Positions 26,326 to 33,953 of a stretch of 64,000 nucleotides of DNA are shown here, piece by piece. The translations under genes and the position numbers were made by a program. Every line of letters starts with the position of its first letter. Within the stretch, counting starts at the first letter, position 1. Below the pieces are notes generated by a model. The model was not told where the DNA came from, searched no databases, and saw nothing but the letters and a program-made list of their open reading frames with translations. The stretch is from Candidatus Gastranaerophilales bacterium (GTDB taxonomy: Bacteria; Cyanobacteriota; Vampirovibrionia; Gastranaerophilales; Gastranaerophilaceae): positions 1-64,000 of the forward strand of contig CALUWE010000001.1 in NCBI GenBank assembly GCA_944324425.1, in the 5' to 3' direction.

Positions 26326-28287
26326 ATGGAATTAAAGAAGCTTACAATTATAATATCTTCGCTTATTTTGGCACTGTTGTTTTTTTTGGCGGGCTTTATA
26401 TTTATTTTCGGCTCTTCACACAAAAAGGATGCTTCTGTTTATTACAAGCAGGGAGTTGAGTATTTTGAAAAAAATGATTTTCAAAATGCATATTATAATT
26501 TCACAAAAATTTACCCCAATTCGCCTTTGTTTTTAAATGCTTTATACAAACAAGCAAAAAGTGCAGAAGCCGTCGGCGACGATAAAACCGCAATTAAAAA
26601 ATATTCTTTAATGAACAAATTTATAAAAGATGAAAACGTATCGCCTTTTGTTTTATGGCGTTTGGCAATTATCAATTACAAAAACAAAAACGAACGAGGT
26701 GCAAAAAAATATCTTTTGAATCTTAGGGCGGATTATAAAACATCCGAATACGGAATTGCTTCAAATTACTATCTTTCCAAATTAACCAAAAACAAAGATG
26801 AAAAAAAAGAATGCCTGCTTGATTATATTAAATATTCACCAAACGGCAGATACATTAAAGAGGCATTATCCGAAATATTAAACGATAAAGAAATCAAGCT
26901 TGATGATTATCAAAAAATTATTGTAGCGGATGTTTTAACTCAAAACGGGATGTGCACCATTTCTATTAATATTTTAAAGGATGTGCCCATAAACTTATCT
27001 TGGGTTGAATTAATTAGTGCACTGGATAAACTTAATTCGGGCAAAAACATCATAAAAGTTGCAAATAAAGGCTTCGTATCCGACAATTCCAATTTTGACG
27101 AAGAAACGCTTTATAATACGCTTAAAATATATCTTAAATATTCTCCCTCGCCTCTTAATTCTTTGAACGAAATATACAAAACAGCGGATGACTCAAGATT
27201 AAAAGGACTTGCGCTATACCTTAGCGCCTCTTATGTTAATGAAGAAGAAGCAACAAGAAGAAAAATTAAATTTTATGAAAATTTCCCCAATTCAAAATAT
27301 GCTTCAACAATTTTATATGAACTTTTTATGGAAAGCTTTAAAAATAATAAAACTCCGCTTGCTCTAAAATACGGCAAAAAATATATAGCACTTTATAAAA
27401 ACAAAGATGAAAGCCCTGCCGTTTATTATTATGTTTCCGTTTTAAAGAAAAAATTGCTTGATAACTCTTATAAAGAAGTTTTAAATAAACTCATAACGGA
27501 ATATCCGAGAAGCTATTACGCCTATAAGGGATATTCAACATTAATCGACAAACATTTTTCAAATAAAAGAACTTTAAAAATTTCAAAAAACAATCATATT
27601 GCATACCCATATAAAGAAAACAAAGCACAAAGGCAATTTTTTGAAAACTTTGCAAACGAAAGAGATTTCAAAAGCTTTGAAGATTTTCGAATTCAAGACC
27701 CTTTAATTTTGTCATGGATAGAATATAAAAAGGGGAACAGGGCTCTTTCAAGCGTTCTTGCAAGAGATTGCATAAACAATTCGGAAATTGCGCCAAAAAA
27801 CGGCAGTGTGGCATACAGGCTTGCATATCCCATATATTATGCCGATGACATTAATAAAGAATCAAAAAAAAGAAATTTAAACCCGTATTTAATTTTAGCT
27901 TTAATGAAAGAAGAAAGCCATTTTGACCCCGATATAAGAAGTTCTGTCGGAGCTACGGGTTTAATGCAAATAATGCCTTCGACAGCTCAAATGGTTGCAA
28001 ACAGAAACTTTACAATTGAAGAATTGCAAAATGAAAAAGTAAATATAATTTTAGGAACCTCTTATTTTAAATATTTAATGAATGAATTTTTAGACAATGA
28101 ACCTTTGTGCGTTTTATCTTATAATTCAGGGCCAAACGCCGTTAAAAGATGGCTTGAAGAGCACAAAGACAGTTCAATGGATGTTTTAGCCGAAAGCATT
28201 CCTTATTTTGAAACAAAAAATTATATTAAAAAAGTTTATACCGCTTATTGGAATTACCTTTTAACATACGAAAAAATAAAAATTTAA
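26326..28287 (+). CDS. Soluble-lytic-transglycosylase-like murein hydrolase
   Basis: 653 residues from the ATG at 26326. An N-terminal membrane anchor/signal (IIISSLILALLFFLAGFIFIFG) is followed by a long helical-repeat region (about 45-440; TPR/Slt70 U-domain type, with pairs like YYKQGVEYFEKNDFQNAYYNF). The C-terminal SLT domain (about 510-640) has the catalytic Glu530 in LALMKEESHFDP, then GATGLMQIMPSTAQ and SYNSGPNAVKRWL. The enzyme cleaves glycan strands to 1,6-anhydro products in the periplasm. The last codon overlaps the convergent TPR gene by 4 bp. Confidence 0.92.
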   Translation: MELKKLTIIISSLILALLFFLAGFIFIFGSSHKKDASVYYKQGVEYFEKNDFQNAYYNFTKIYPNSPLFLNALYKQAKSAEAVGDDKTAIKKYSLMNKFIKDENVSPFVLWRLAIINYKNKNERGAKKYLLNLRADYKTSEYGIASNYYLSKLTKNKDEKKECLLDYIKYSPNGRYIKEALSEILNDKEIKLDDYQKIIVADVLTQNGMCTISINILKDVPINLSWVELISALDKLNSGKNIIKVANKGFVSDNSNFDEETLYNTLKIYLKYSPSPLNSLNEIYKTADDSRLKGLALYLSASYVNEEEATRRKIKFYENFPNSKYASTILYELFMESFKNNKTPLALKYGKKYIALYKNKDESPAVYYYVSVLKKKLLDNSYKEVLNKLITEYPRSYYAYKGYSTLIDKHFSNKRTLKISKNNHIAYPYKENKAQRQFFENFANERDFKSFEDFRIQDPLILSWIEYKKGNRALSSVLARDCINNSEIAPKNGSVAYRLAYPIYYADDINKESKKRNLNPYLILALMKEESHFDPDIRSSVGATGLMQIMPSTAQMVANRNFTIEELQNEKVNIILGTSYFKYLMNEFLDNEPLCVLSYNSGPNAVKRWLEEHKDSSMDVLAESIPYFETKNYIKKVYTAYWNYLLTYEKIKI

Positions 28288-28775
28288 TTCATATATTTTG
28301 TAAGAAGGAGTTTCTTCAAAGCTTTCGCGTTAATTGCATCCGGCTCTATTTCTAAAAGTTTATCCAAATATAAAAGTGCTTCATTATATTTTCCTTGTTT
28401 CTTTTTAGCTGCAGCCATTGCAAAAAGAGCATCAATAAATTTTTCATCCAATGAAAGCGCAATTTCAAGGTCATTAACCGCATTTTCAATTTTTGGGTTT
28501 TCAATATCTTTTCTTGATAATATAATTCTTGCCCTGTTATAGTAAGCATCCGTCATTTTATCATTCAATTGAATTGCTTTTGTATAATCAAGCATGGCCA
28601 TATCCCACTTTTCAAGAGCCTGATAGCAAGCGGCACGATAAAAATATGAAACTTCAAAATCATTTTTAATTTCAATTGATTTATCCAATTTTAAAATGGC
28701 ATCATCAAATTTGCCTTTGTAAAAATCTTCAATTGCTTCATCCAGATAATATTTATATTGAAATTTTTCTTCCAT
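28284..28775 (-). CDS. TPR protein
   Basis: 163 residues with about four tetratricopeptide repeats (for example YFYRAACYQALEKWDMAMLD, AYYNRARIILSRK, EIALSLDEKFIDALFAMAAA, YLDKLLEIEPDAINAKA). No signal peptide, so it is likely a cytoplasmic scaffold. AAAAGGAA precedes the ATG. It lies 12 bp downstream of the DUF4145-like gene and is probably co-transcribed with it. Overlaps the end of the convergent transglycosylase gene by 4 bp. Confidence 0.85.
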   Translation of the reverse strand: MEEKFQYKYYLDEAIEDFYKGKFDDAILKLDKSIEIKNDFEVSYFYRAACYQALEKWDMAMLDYTKAIQLNDKMTDAYYNRARIILSRKDIENPKIENAVNDLEIALSLDEKFIDALFAMAAAKKKQGKYNEALLYLDKLLEIEPDAINAKALKKLLLTKYMN

Positions 28776-28787
28776 ATTATATTCCTT

Positions 28788-29543
28788 TTAAAACGGCAGT
28801 ATGAATAAAATTATATTGACTAATAAAATAAACATTACGCCGAAAATAACTCCGTAAAAAAGAAGCTCATCTTTTTGAACTTTTGGTTTTTCAACTTTTT
28901 CTTTTTTATTTTTTTTAGGACTTGCTTCTTTTTTTGTTTTTACTTTTGGTTTTTTATCTTTAATAACTTTTTTCTTTTTAAAGTCTGCTTTTAAAACTTT
29001 ATTTTCATCCGTATTTTTGGCATATTCCGCTATATTTTCAACCTCTTTTTTTAAATCTTCGTTTTCTTCTTCTCTTATTTTTTGATATTTTTCGCTGAAT
29101 TTATAGGTTTTTCCGGTCATCAGAAGATCTATACTGTAATTATTGTTTAATATTTTTTTATCGGCACCGTTTTTAACAGCATAGTTTAAAGAAGCTTCAA
29201 ACGCCCTTTTTAAACATTCAAGAGCAACATTTCCGCCCAAAGGTGTGGCGCTGTCGTGAACTGCCAAATTCCCTTGTTTTTTTAAGAAGTACATATCATC
29301 CAGAAATTCTTTTTCAGCTTGGTTTTCACCCATTATATCTTTAAGCGTAGCTAAAACTTCATCAAATGTTTCTTCCGTTGTTCTTCTTATTCCAAGCGTA
29401 TTTTTTGCCATAATTTCCGCAAACTTTCTTGTTTGCGCAATTGTCTGCTCAAAATAACCGTCTCGATACAGTTTTTCCGCATCATCAATTATATTAAAAA
29501 GTTTCTTATCTTTGTTTTTTAAAAATTCAAAATTTGATGTCAT
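28788..29543 (-). CDS. DUF4145-like protein with Lys-rich linker and C-terminal membrane anchor
   Basis: 251 residues. The first ~125 resemble the DUF4145 helical domain found on restriction enzymes and other nucleic-acid systems (AEKLYRDGYFEQTIAQTRKFAEIM, FLKKQGNLAVHD). Residues about 150-225 are a very basic low-complexity linker (KKKVIKDKKPKVKTKKEASPKKNKKEK). The protein ends with one transmembrane helix (FYGVIFGVMFILLVNIILFILPF). The topology would put the charged helical domain in the cytoplasm, tethered to the membrane. Function unknown. Expressed from its own probable leaderless promoter. Confidence 0.75.
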   Translation of the reverse strand: MTSNFEFLKNKDKKLFNIIDDAEKLYRDGYFEQTIAQTRKFAEIMAKNTLGIRRTTEETFDEVLATLKDIMGENQAEKEFLDDMYFLKKQGNLAVHDSATPLGGNVALECLKRAFEASLNYAVKNGADKKILNNNYSIDLLMTGKTYKFSEKYQKIREEENEDLKKEVENIAEYAKNTDENKVLKADFKKKKVIKDKKPKVKTKKEASPKKNKKEKVEKPKVQKDELLFYGVIFGVMFILLVNIILFILPF

Positions 29544-29549
29544 GGCTTA

Positions 29550-29578
29550 ATTATACAATTAAAAACACGCCCTTAAAA
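29550..29578 (-). promoter_or_regulatory. Promoter of the DUF4145-like gene, probably leaderless
   Basis: On the minus strand TTTTAA (29578-29573), 17-bp spacer, TATAAT (29555-29550), then 6 bases to the ATG at 29543. It overlaps the upstream flotillin terminator. Confidence 0.5.
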
Positions 29579-29593
29579 TAATTTAAGAGCGTG
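29561..29593 (-). terminator. Terminator of the NfeD-flotillin unit
   Basis: On the minus strand the stem CACGCTCTTAAA/TTTAAGGGCGTG is followed by TTTTT. It lies 21 bp past the flotillin stop. Confidence 0.85.
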
Positions 29594-29613
29594 ATTTTTA
29601 AACGACTTAAAAA

Positions 29614-31245
29614 TTAGTTATGGTTCGGAACCGTAAATTTAGTGCCGCATTTAATGCAATAAATTTGCTGGCCTTCAAGAGAAGGGTCTATATCATTAAA
29701 GCCCGCAATATTTACGTTGCCGTTTTCATCCGTTTTTGCTTTGTATTTTGCATGGCAGTGCGGACAAAGAACCGATTTTGAACCGTATTCGGTTTCGGTT
29801 AATACACCTGTCGGAACGACTTCCGTTATAGTTTCAGAAGCTTTTTCAGATGTGCCGGCTTCAGCGGTACAATCGTCAACTTTGCCTAAAATTCTCGGAA
29901 GCTCAATTCCCGCTTGGCTTGCCAAATCATGCATTGCAGGAAGTGCTTTAATTAATTCTTTCATGAAATTAGCGGTTGTAGAGCCGTTTCCTGAACCCGA
30001 GCCGCCATCCCAAACGGTGATTTTATCAAATTTAATGTTTTTAATTGCTTCAACTTGTTTTGAAACAATATCTTCAATTTTTTCAATCATCAAGAAGCTT
30101 GTAGCAATTTCAGGCTTATTATTTGAAATTGAAACCAACCTGTTGTAACCTGCGGCTTTTGCTTCTAACACCGCTTTAACACCTTCTGCTTCAGCAAAAT
30201 ATTTTGCTTTAATAGCGTCTGCTTCACCGTTTGCTATTCTTCTTAATCTTTCAGCTTCGGCATCGGCTTCAACTTGAATTTTTAATTTTTCAACTTCTTG
30301 TTCCGCAAGTTCTTCTTTTTTAAGCCTTGCTTCTTCTTGTTCTTTTTGTGCAATCAAAATGTCGCGTTCTGCGTTTGCTTTTGCAACTTCACCAAGCTTC
30401 AAAGCTTCTGCCTGTTTAACGGCCAAGGTTGCGTTGTATTCCGCTATATTTGCTTTTGAAATGTTTTCACCTTCAACAGCCTGCGCTTCAAGCTGTGCGG
30501 TTTGTATTCTTTGTTCTTTTTCTGCATTTGCTTGCCCGATAGAGGTTTGTGCTTTTTGATTTGCAACTTGAACTTCTTTTTCTCTGTTTTGGTCAGCTTC
30601 ACCGATTGAACCAAGTTTTTCCTGTTGAGCAACTTCAACTTTTGCTTTGTTTATAGCTTCTGCTGCCGCTTTTTTACCGATTGCATCAATATAACCTGAT
30701 TCATCGGTTATATCTCGAATGTTTACGTTAATAACGGACAAGCCCAATTTATTTAACTCAGCATCAACATTTATGTTGATTTGTTCCATAAATTTTTCTC
30801 TGTCTTGGTTAATTTCTTCGATTGATAAAGTTGCAATAACCAACCTTAATTGCCCTAAAATAATATCAGATGCCATAGAAATGATTGTCTTCTTATCGCT
30901 CATAAGAAGTCTTTCTGCGGCATTTTGCAACAGCTTAGGGTTTGTTGAAACTGCAAATGTAAAAGTTGCAGGAACTGCAACCCTGATGTTTCCTTTGGAT
31001 AATGCACCTCTAAGGTCAATATCTGTTGTCATCGGCTCTAACGACAAAATGCTGTAATCTTGAATTAACGGCCATACAAAAACACCGCCCCCATGAACGC
31101 ATTTTGCAGTTGCGGAGCCTGCTACTTTACCGTAAACAACAATAACTTTGTTGGACGGACATCTTTGATATCGACTGGCGGCAAAAACAAGCGCGCCAAA
31201 TACGATAATTAAGAAAATCATGCCCGCAAATGAAAATAATTCCAT
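29614..31245 (-). CDS. Flotillin-like SPFH protein with C-terminal zinc ribbon
   Basis: 543 residues. An N-terminal membrane hairpin/anchor (FAGMIFLIIVFGALVFAA) is followed by the SPFH/PHB domain (about 25-200) and a long Ala/Glu/Lys-rich coiled coil (about 205-370; repeated AEAE, QAEALKLGEVAKANAERD). Then comes the flotillin-type segment ending around AGIELPRILG. The last ~50 residues add four cysteines in two CxxC knuckles (LCPHCHAKY and YCIKCGTKF), i.e. a zinc ribbon not normally part of flotillins. Flotillins scaffold ordered membrane domains. The gene follows an NfeD-type gene by 6 bp, the usual flotillin partner. Confidence 0.9.
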   Translation of the reverse strand: MELFSFAGMIFLIIVFGALVFAASRYQRCPSNKVIVVYGKVAGSATAKCVHGGGVFVWPLIQDYSILSLEPMTTDIDLRGALSKGNIRVAVPATFTFAVSTNPKLLQNAAERLLMSDKKTIISMASDIILGQLRLVIATLSIEEINQDREKFMEQININVDAELNKLGLSVINVNIRDITDESGYIDAIGKKAAAEAINKAKVEVAQQEKLGSIGEADQNREKEVQVANQKAQTSIGQANAEKEQRIQTAQLEAQAVEGENISKANIAEYNATLAVKQAEALKLGEVAKANAERDILIAQKEQEEARLKKEELAEQEVEKLKIQVEADAEAERLRRIANGEADAIKAKYFAEAEGVKAVLEAKAAGYNRLVSISNNKPEIATSFLMIEKIEDIVSKQVEAIKNIKFDKITVWDGGSGSGNGSTTANFMKELIKALPAMHDLASQAGIELPRILGKVDDCTAEAGTSEKASETITEVVPTGVLTETEYGSKSVLCPHCHAKYKAKTDENGNVNIAGFNDIDPSLEGQQIYCIKCGTKFTVPNHN

Positions 31246-31251
31246 TTTTCT

Positions 31252-31803
31252 TTACTCGCTTTCTTTTACTATATAAACAACACTGTTTTCAATTTTTGTA
31301 ACTTTTATTTGATTAAATGCTTCAATGTATTCATCACTTTCATTAACAGCATCAATGGTATCTAATTTTGAATTAAATTCTATTTGGATTTTACCGTTTC
31401 CCTTGGGGTCAAAATGTGTGTATGCCTTACCTACTCTGTCTTTTAATTCGTCTAAACTGGCTTTTGGTGTATGTTCCAATTTTTTCAGCAAAGATACAAG
31501 CCAGCTGAATAATGCCATGCCCAATATACCTGATACAACAGAAATTAAAATTGCAATTTTGACATCATAATGAAGATGTTCCATGGCACACCAGCCCATC
31601 CAGCCGCCCGACATAAAAAATGCCGAGATGCTTTCTATTGTAAAAATATGAAAAGAGCTGTCGGTGTCTGTTATCGATGTAAAATCTCCGCCAACCTCAG
31701 TTCCCGTATCAAAAGGTAAAGAAACCTTTAAAATAAAAATGATTGTTCCGATTAATGCTAAATACCAATACAAAGTAATAAGCTTGTCAGGGTTTAATAA
31801 CAT
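31252..31803 (-). CDS. NfeD-like membrane protein
   Basis: 183 residues with membrane segments at about 10-27, 55-80 and 82-108, followed by a C-terminal ~70-residue beta-rich domain (RVGKAYTHFDPKGNGKIQIEF, VTKIENSVVYIVKE) of the NfeD OB-fold type. GGGAG precedes the ATG. Directly upstream of the flotillin gene (6 bp), matching the conserved NfeD-flotillin pair (yuaF-floT in Bacillus). Infer a joint role in membrane organisation. Confidence 0.82.
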   Translation of the reverse strand: MLLNPDKLITLYWYLALIGTIIFILKVSLPFDTGTEVGGDFTSITDTDSSFHIFTIESISAFFMSGGWMGWCAMEHLHYDVKIAILISVVSGILGMALFSWLVSLLKKLEHTPKASLDELKDRVGKAYTHFDPKGNGKIQIEFNSKLDTIDAVNESDEYIEAFNQIKVTKIENSVVYIVKESE

Positions 31804-31876
31804 ATGATTCTCCCATTTTTTGTAATTACTACAAAATTCTAGCGGGATTTTATGTTTTTAACATCCTATATATGAA

Positions 31877-32206
31877 TTAAACAGGCTCCAGCCGCCATTT
31901 TAAAGGGGAATCATCAAAGCTTAATCTTAATTCTCGGCTCTCATCTTCATTTAAACCGACATTCCACATTTTACACAAAGGCTTAGGAATAATAATTGCA
32001 AAGCTTTTACCGTGCTTTTGGAATTTTTTTTCATCAAGCGCCATGACACCTCTTTCCAAAATAATTAAAAATACGGCGCCCGTTTCGTCTTGGCAGAGTT
32101 TGTATTTAACAACATTTGGGTCATACCCCAAAAAATCAAAAATTTCATTTGGAATTGTCAATGTAACACTGTTTCCGATTTGCCTGATTCTACGCACTAA
32201 AGCCAT
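31877..32206 (-). CDS. Tandem MazE/AbrB-fold DNA-binding protein
   Basis: 109 residues made of two swapped-hairpin (SpoVT-AbrB/MazE) half-units in one chain. The first is RRIRQIGNSVTLTIPNEIFDFLGYDP (from residue ~5), the second EKKFQKHGKSFAIIIPKPLCKMWNVG (from ~60). Each has the GNS/GKS turn and the IP-(N/K) strand. Antitoxin-type proteins usually have one unit and dimerise; here the dimer is effectively fused. No toxin gene follows (32 bp to the nearest gene end). It is divergent from two micro-genes whose promoter contains an inverted repeat, so it may regulate that region. Confidence 0.78.
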   Translation of the reverse strand: MALVRRIRQIGNSVTLTIPNEIFDFLGYDPNVVKYKLCQDETGAVFLIILERGVMALDEKKFQKHGKSFAIIIPKPLCKMWNVGLNEDESRELRLSFDDSPLKWRLEPV

Positions 32207-32241
32207 ACACTACCCATGAATTATAAATTTTTGTAAATATT

Positions 32242-32294
32242 GTTAGTATTTAAAAGGCTAACATGTTGACCTAAATAATACTAACGTGTATTAT
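32242..32294 (+). promoter_or_regulatory. Promoter with inverted-repeat operator
   Basis: TTGACC (32266-32271), 17-bp spacer, TATTAT (32289-32294). A perfect inverted repeat, GTTAGTATT (32242-32250) and AATACTAAC (32277-32285), puts its second arm inside the spacer and its first arm upstream of -35. That is the geometry of a repressor (possibly looping) site. The adjacent tandem MazE-fold protein is the obvious candidate ligand. Confidence 0.6.
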
Positions 32295-32372
32295 GAAAAT
32301 GTACTTACGCACTGTTTTCATCTTAGCAGGGTTAAGACGGTATATCAAGCATAAGTTACGGAAGGAATTTAT

Positions 32373-32615
32373 ATGAGTTTATATAACTGCAATTCTTTGC
32401 AGGGTTTGACCGATGACGAAAAAGCCGCCGCCATTAACCTTGCTTTTACTTTAGAGCTAAATTCATACGACTGTAAAATATTGGCTGAAATTTCAGAAAA
32501 ATTAAGCGAAATTGAAAAATTCAAACTATGTGATTTTTGGCTTAATTTAACTGAAACAACAGCAAGGGCAGCTTTTTGCCTTTTAGAATTTGAGGGAAGG
32601 TTATGGAAGAATTAA
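32373..32615 (+). CDS. Small hypothetical protein
   Basis: 80 residues, helical, with GGAAGGA before the ATG. It contains cysteines at about residues 6, 34 and 53 and a final CLLEFEGRLWKN. I do not recognise a family. The start is supported by the strong promoter/leader just upstream. It overlaps the next tiny gene by 13 bp, indicating a two-gene unit under the inverted-repeat promoter. Confidence 0.65.
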   Translation: MSLYNCNSLQGLTDDEKAAAINLAFTLELNSYDCKILAEISEKLSEIEKFKLCDFWLNLTETTARAAFCLLEFEGRLWKN

Positions 32616-32749
32616 AAAAAGAAGAAGAAATTTGCGAGCCCGAAATTAAAGAAAAGGAAAATAAATATCATTCCGCCGATTTCAACTGCAACAATTGCAA
32701 CCAGACAGATTGTGTTTATTGGATTTTATACAATGAAAGCATTATATAA
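32603..32749 (+). CDS. 48-residue Cys-cluster protein
   Basis: Starts with ATG at 32603 after GGGAAGG and ends with TAA at 32747-32749. The first half is a highly charged Glu/Lys helix. The second half has FNCNNCNQTDCVYW, with Cys in CX2CX4C spacing, plausible for metal binding. Overlaps the preceding gene by 13 bp. Not recognised; the overlap, ribosome site and metal-like motif support that it is real. Confidence 0.6.
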   Translation: MEELKKEEEICEPEIKEKENKYHSADFNCNNCNQTDCVYWILYNESII

Positions 32750-32760
32750 AATGTTTTTGT

Positions 32761-32766
32761 TATAAT
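32761..32766 (+). promoter_or_regulatory. -10 box of rimM, probably leaderless
   Basis: TATAAT with six bases (32767-32772) before the ATG at 32773; no Shine-Dalgarno. The -35 is not clear. Confidence 0.5.
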
Positions 32767-32772
32767 TTTTTT

Positions 32773-33276
32773 ATGGAATATATTTCAATCGGAAAAATTA
32801 TAAATTTTCATGGCATAAAAGGTGAAGCGAAAGTCGGCTATTCAAACCTTGAGCATATAAAAAACGTTAAAACCGTTTATGTGGATAAAAATTCCGAAAA
32901 ATTTGCTTTAAATGTTTCATCTGTTCGCTTTCACAAAAATTTTGCCATAATAAAATTTATGGAAATTAATTCAATTGATGAATTAATTGAATTTAAAGGC
33001 AAAAACATTTATTCAACAAAAGAAGAATTGTTGAAAAAATTAGACAAAAATGAATTTTTAATAGATGACCTTATAGGCCTAAAAGCCTTTGACAATGAAG
33101 AAAATTATATAGGCGAAGTGGTTGAAATTCAAAAAACTCCGGCTAACGATATTTTATGCATTAAATCTGAACATAAAAAAGATTTAATTTTAATCCCGTT
33201 TGTTTCAGAACTTGTTCCAATTGTTGATATAAAAACAAAAAAAGCAATTATAAAACCAATCGGGGGCTTGTTTTGA
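32773..33276 (+). CDS. rimM: Ribosome maturation factor RimM
   Basis: 167 residues. The N-terminal RimM domain (ISIGKIINFHGIKGEAKV) and C-terminal PRC-barrel-like part (DLIGLKAFDNEENYIGEVVEI...DILCIKSEHKKDLILIPF) are both present. It assists 30S head assembly around S19. Adjacent to trmD with a 4-bp overlap, the classic pair, although rpsP and rplS are absent here. Confidence 0.95.
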   Translation: MEYISIGKIINFHGIKGEAKVGYSNLEHIKNVKTVYVDKNSEKFALNVSSVRFHKNFAIIKFMEINSIDELIEFKGKNIYSTKEELLKKLDKNEFLIDDLIGLKAFDNEENYIGEVVEIQKTPANDILCIKSEHKKDLILIPFVSELVPIVDIKTKKAIIKPIGGLF

Positions 33277-33953
33277 GGTTCGATGTTTTAACTTTATTTG
33301 AAGGAATTATTAAAGATTACTGTTCTTATTCCATTATAAAAAGAGCGGTTGAAAAAAAATTAATTGAAGTAAACACAATTAATTTTAGAAATTATACCCA
33401 TGATAAGCACAGAAGAGTGGATGACACGCCCTATGGCGGAACAGCAGGAATGGTGCTTATGGCGCCCCCTATTTTTGAAGCTTATGAAGCAATTGAAAAA
33501 ACGGATGATTTTGAATTTATTATGCTAACCCCCCAAGGGGAACCTTATAACCAAAAAATATGCATGGAACTTGCTCAAAAAAAACAATTAATACTTTTGT
33601 GCGGGCACTATGAAGGGTTTGATGAAAGAATAAGGCTTGGGTTAAAACCAAGGGAAATTTCACTTGGAGATTACATTTTAACAGGGGGTGAGCTTGGCGC
33701 GCTTTGCATTATAGATAGCGTTTCAAGGCTGATTGATGGAGTTTTAAATAAATCCGATTCGCCCCTGAATGATTCTTTTTCTGTTGGCTTGAACGGGCTT
33801 TTAGAACACCCCCAATATACAAGACCAAGGGAGTACAGAGGAATGAAGGTGCCTGAGGTTTTATTAAACGGTAATCATAAAGAAATAGAAAATTTTAAAC
33901 AAGAACAAAGAATTTTAAGAACCAAAATAAAGCGCCCCGATTTATTGAATTAA
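33273..33953 (+). CDS. trmD: tRNA (guanine-N1)-methyltransferase
   Basis: 226 residues, shorter than E. coli TrmD (255) at the C-terminus. It methylates G37 of tRNAs with SAM, preventing frameshifts. The trefoil-knot SAM site is clear: LLCGHYEGFDERI and EISLGDYILTGGELGAL. RVDDTPYGGTAGMVL is the catalytic-loop region. It starts at TTG 33273, overlapping the rimM stop, with GGGGG 6 nt upstream as ribosome site. Its 3' end overlaps the convergent flippase gene by 12 bp. Confidence 0.95.
   Translation: MRFDVLTLFEGIIKDYCSYSIIKRAVEKKLIEVNTINFRNYTHDKHRRVDDTPYGGTAGMVLMAPPIFEAYEAIEKTDDFEFIMLTPQGEPYNQKICMELAQKKQLILLCGHYEGFDERIRLGLKPREISLGDYILTGGELGALCIIDSVSRLIDGVLNKSDSPLNDSFSVGLNGLLEHPQYTRPREYRGMKVPEVLLNGNHKEIENFKQEQRILRTKIKRPDLLN

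Noticed and set aside
33942-33953. Overlap of trmD and flippase ends as an error
   Set aside because: Both stops are natural and the convergent 12-bp overlap is consistent with other compact gene junctions in the window.
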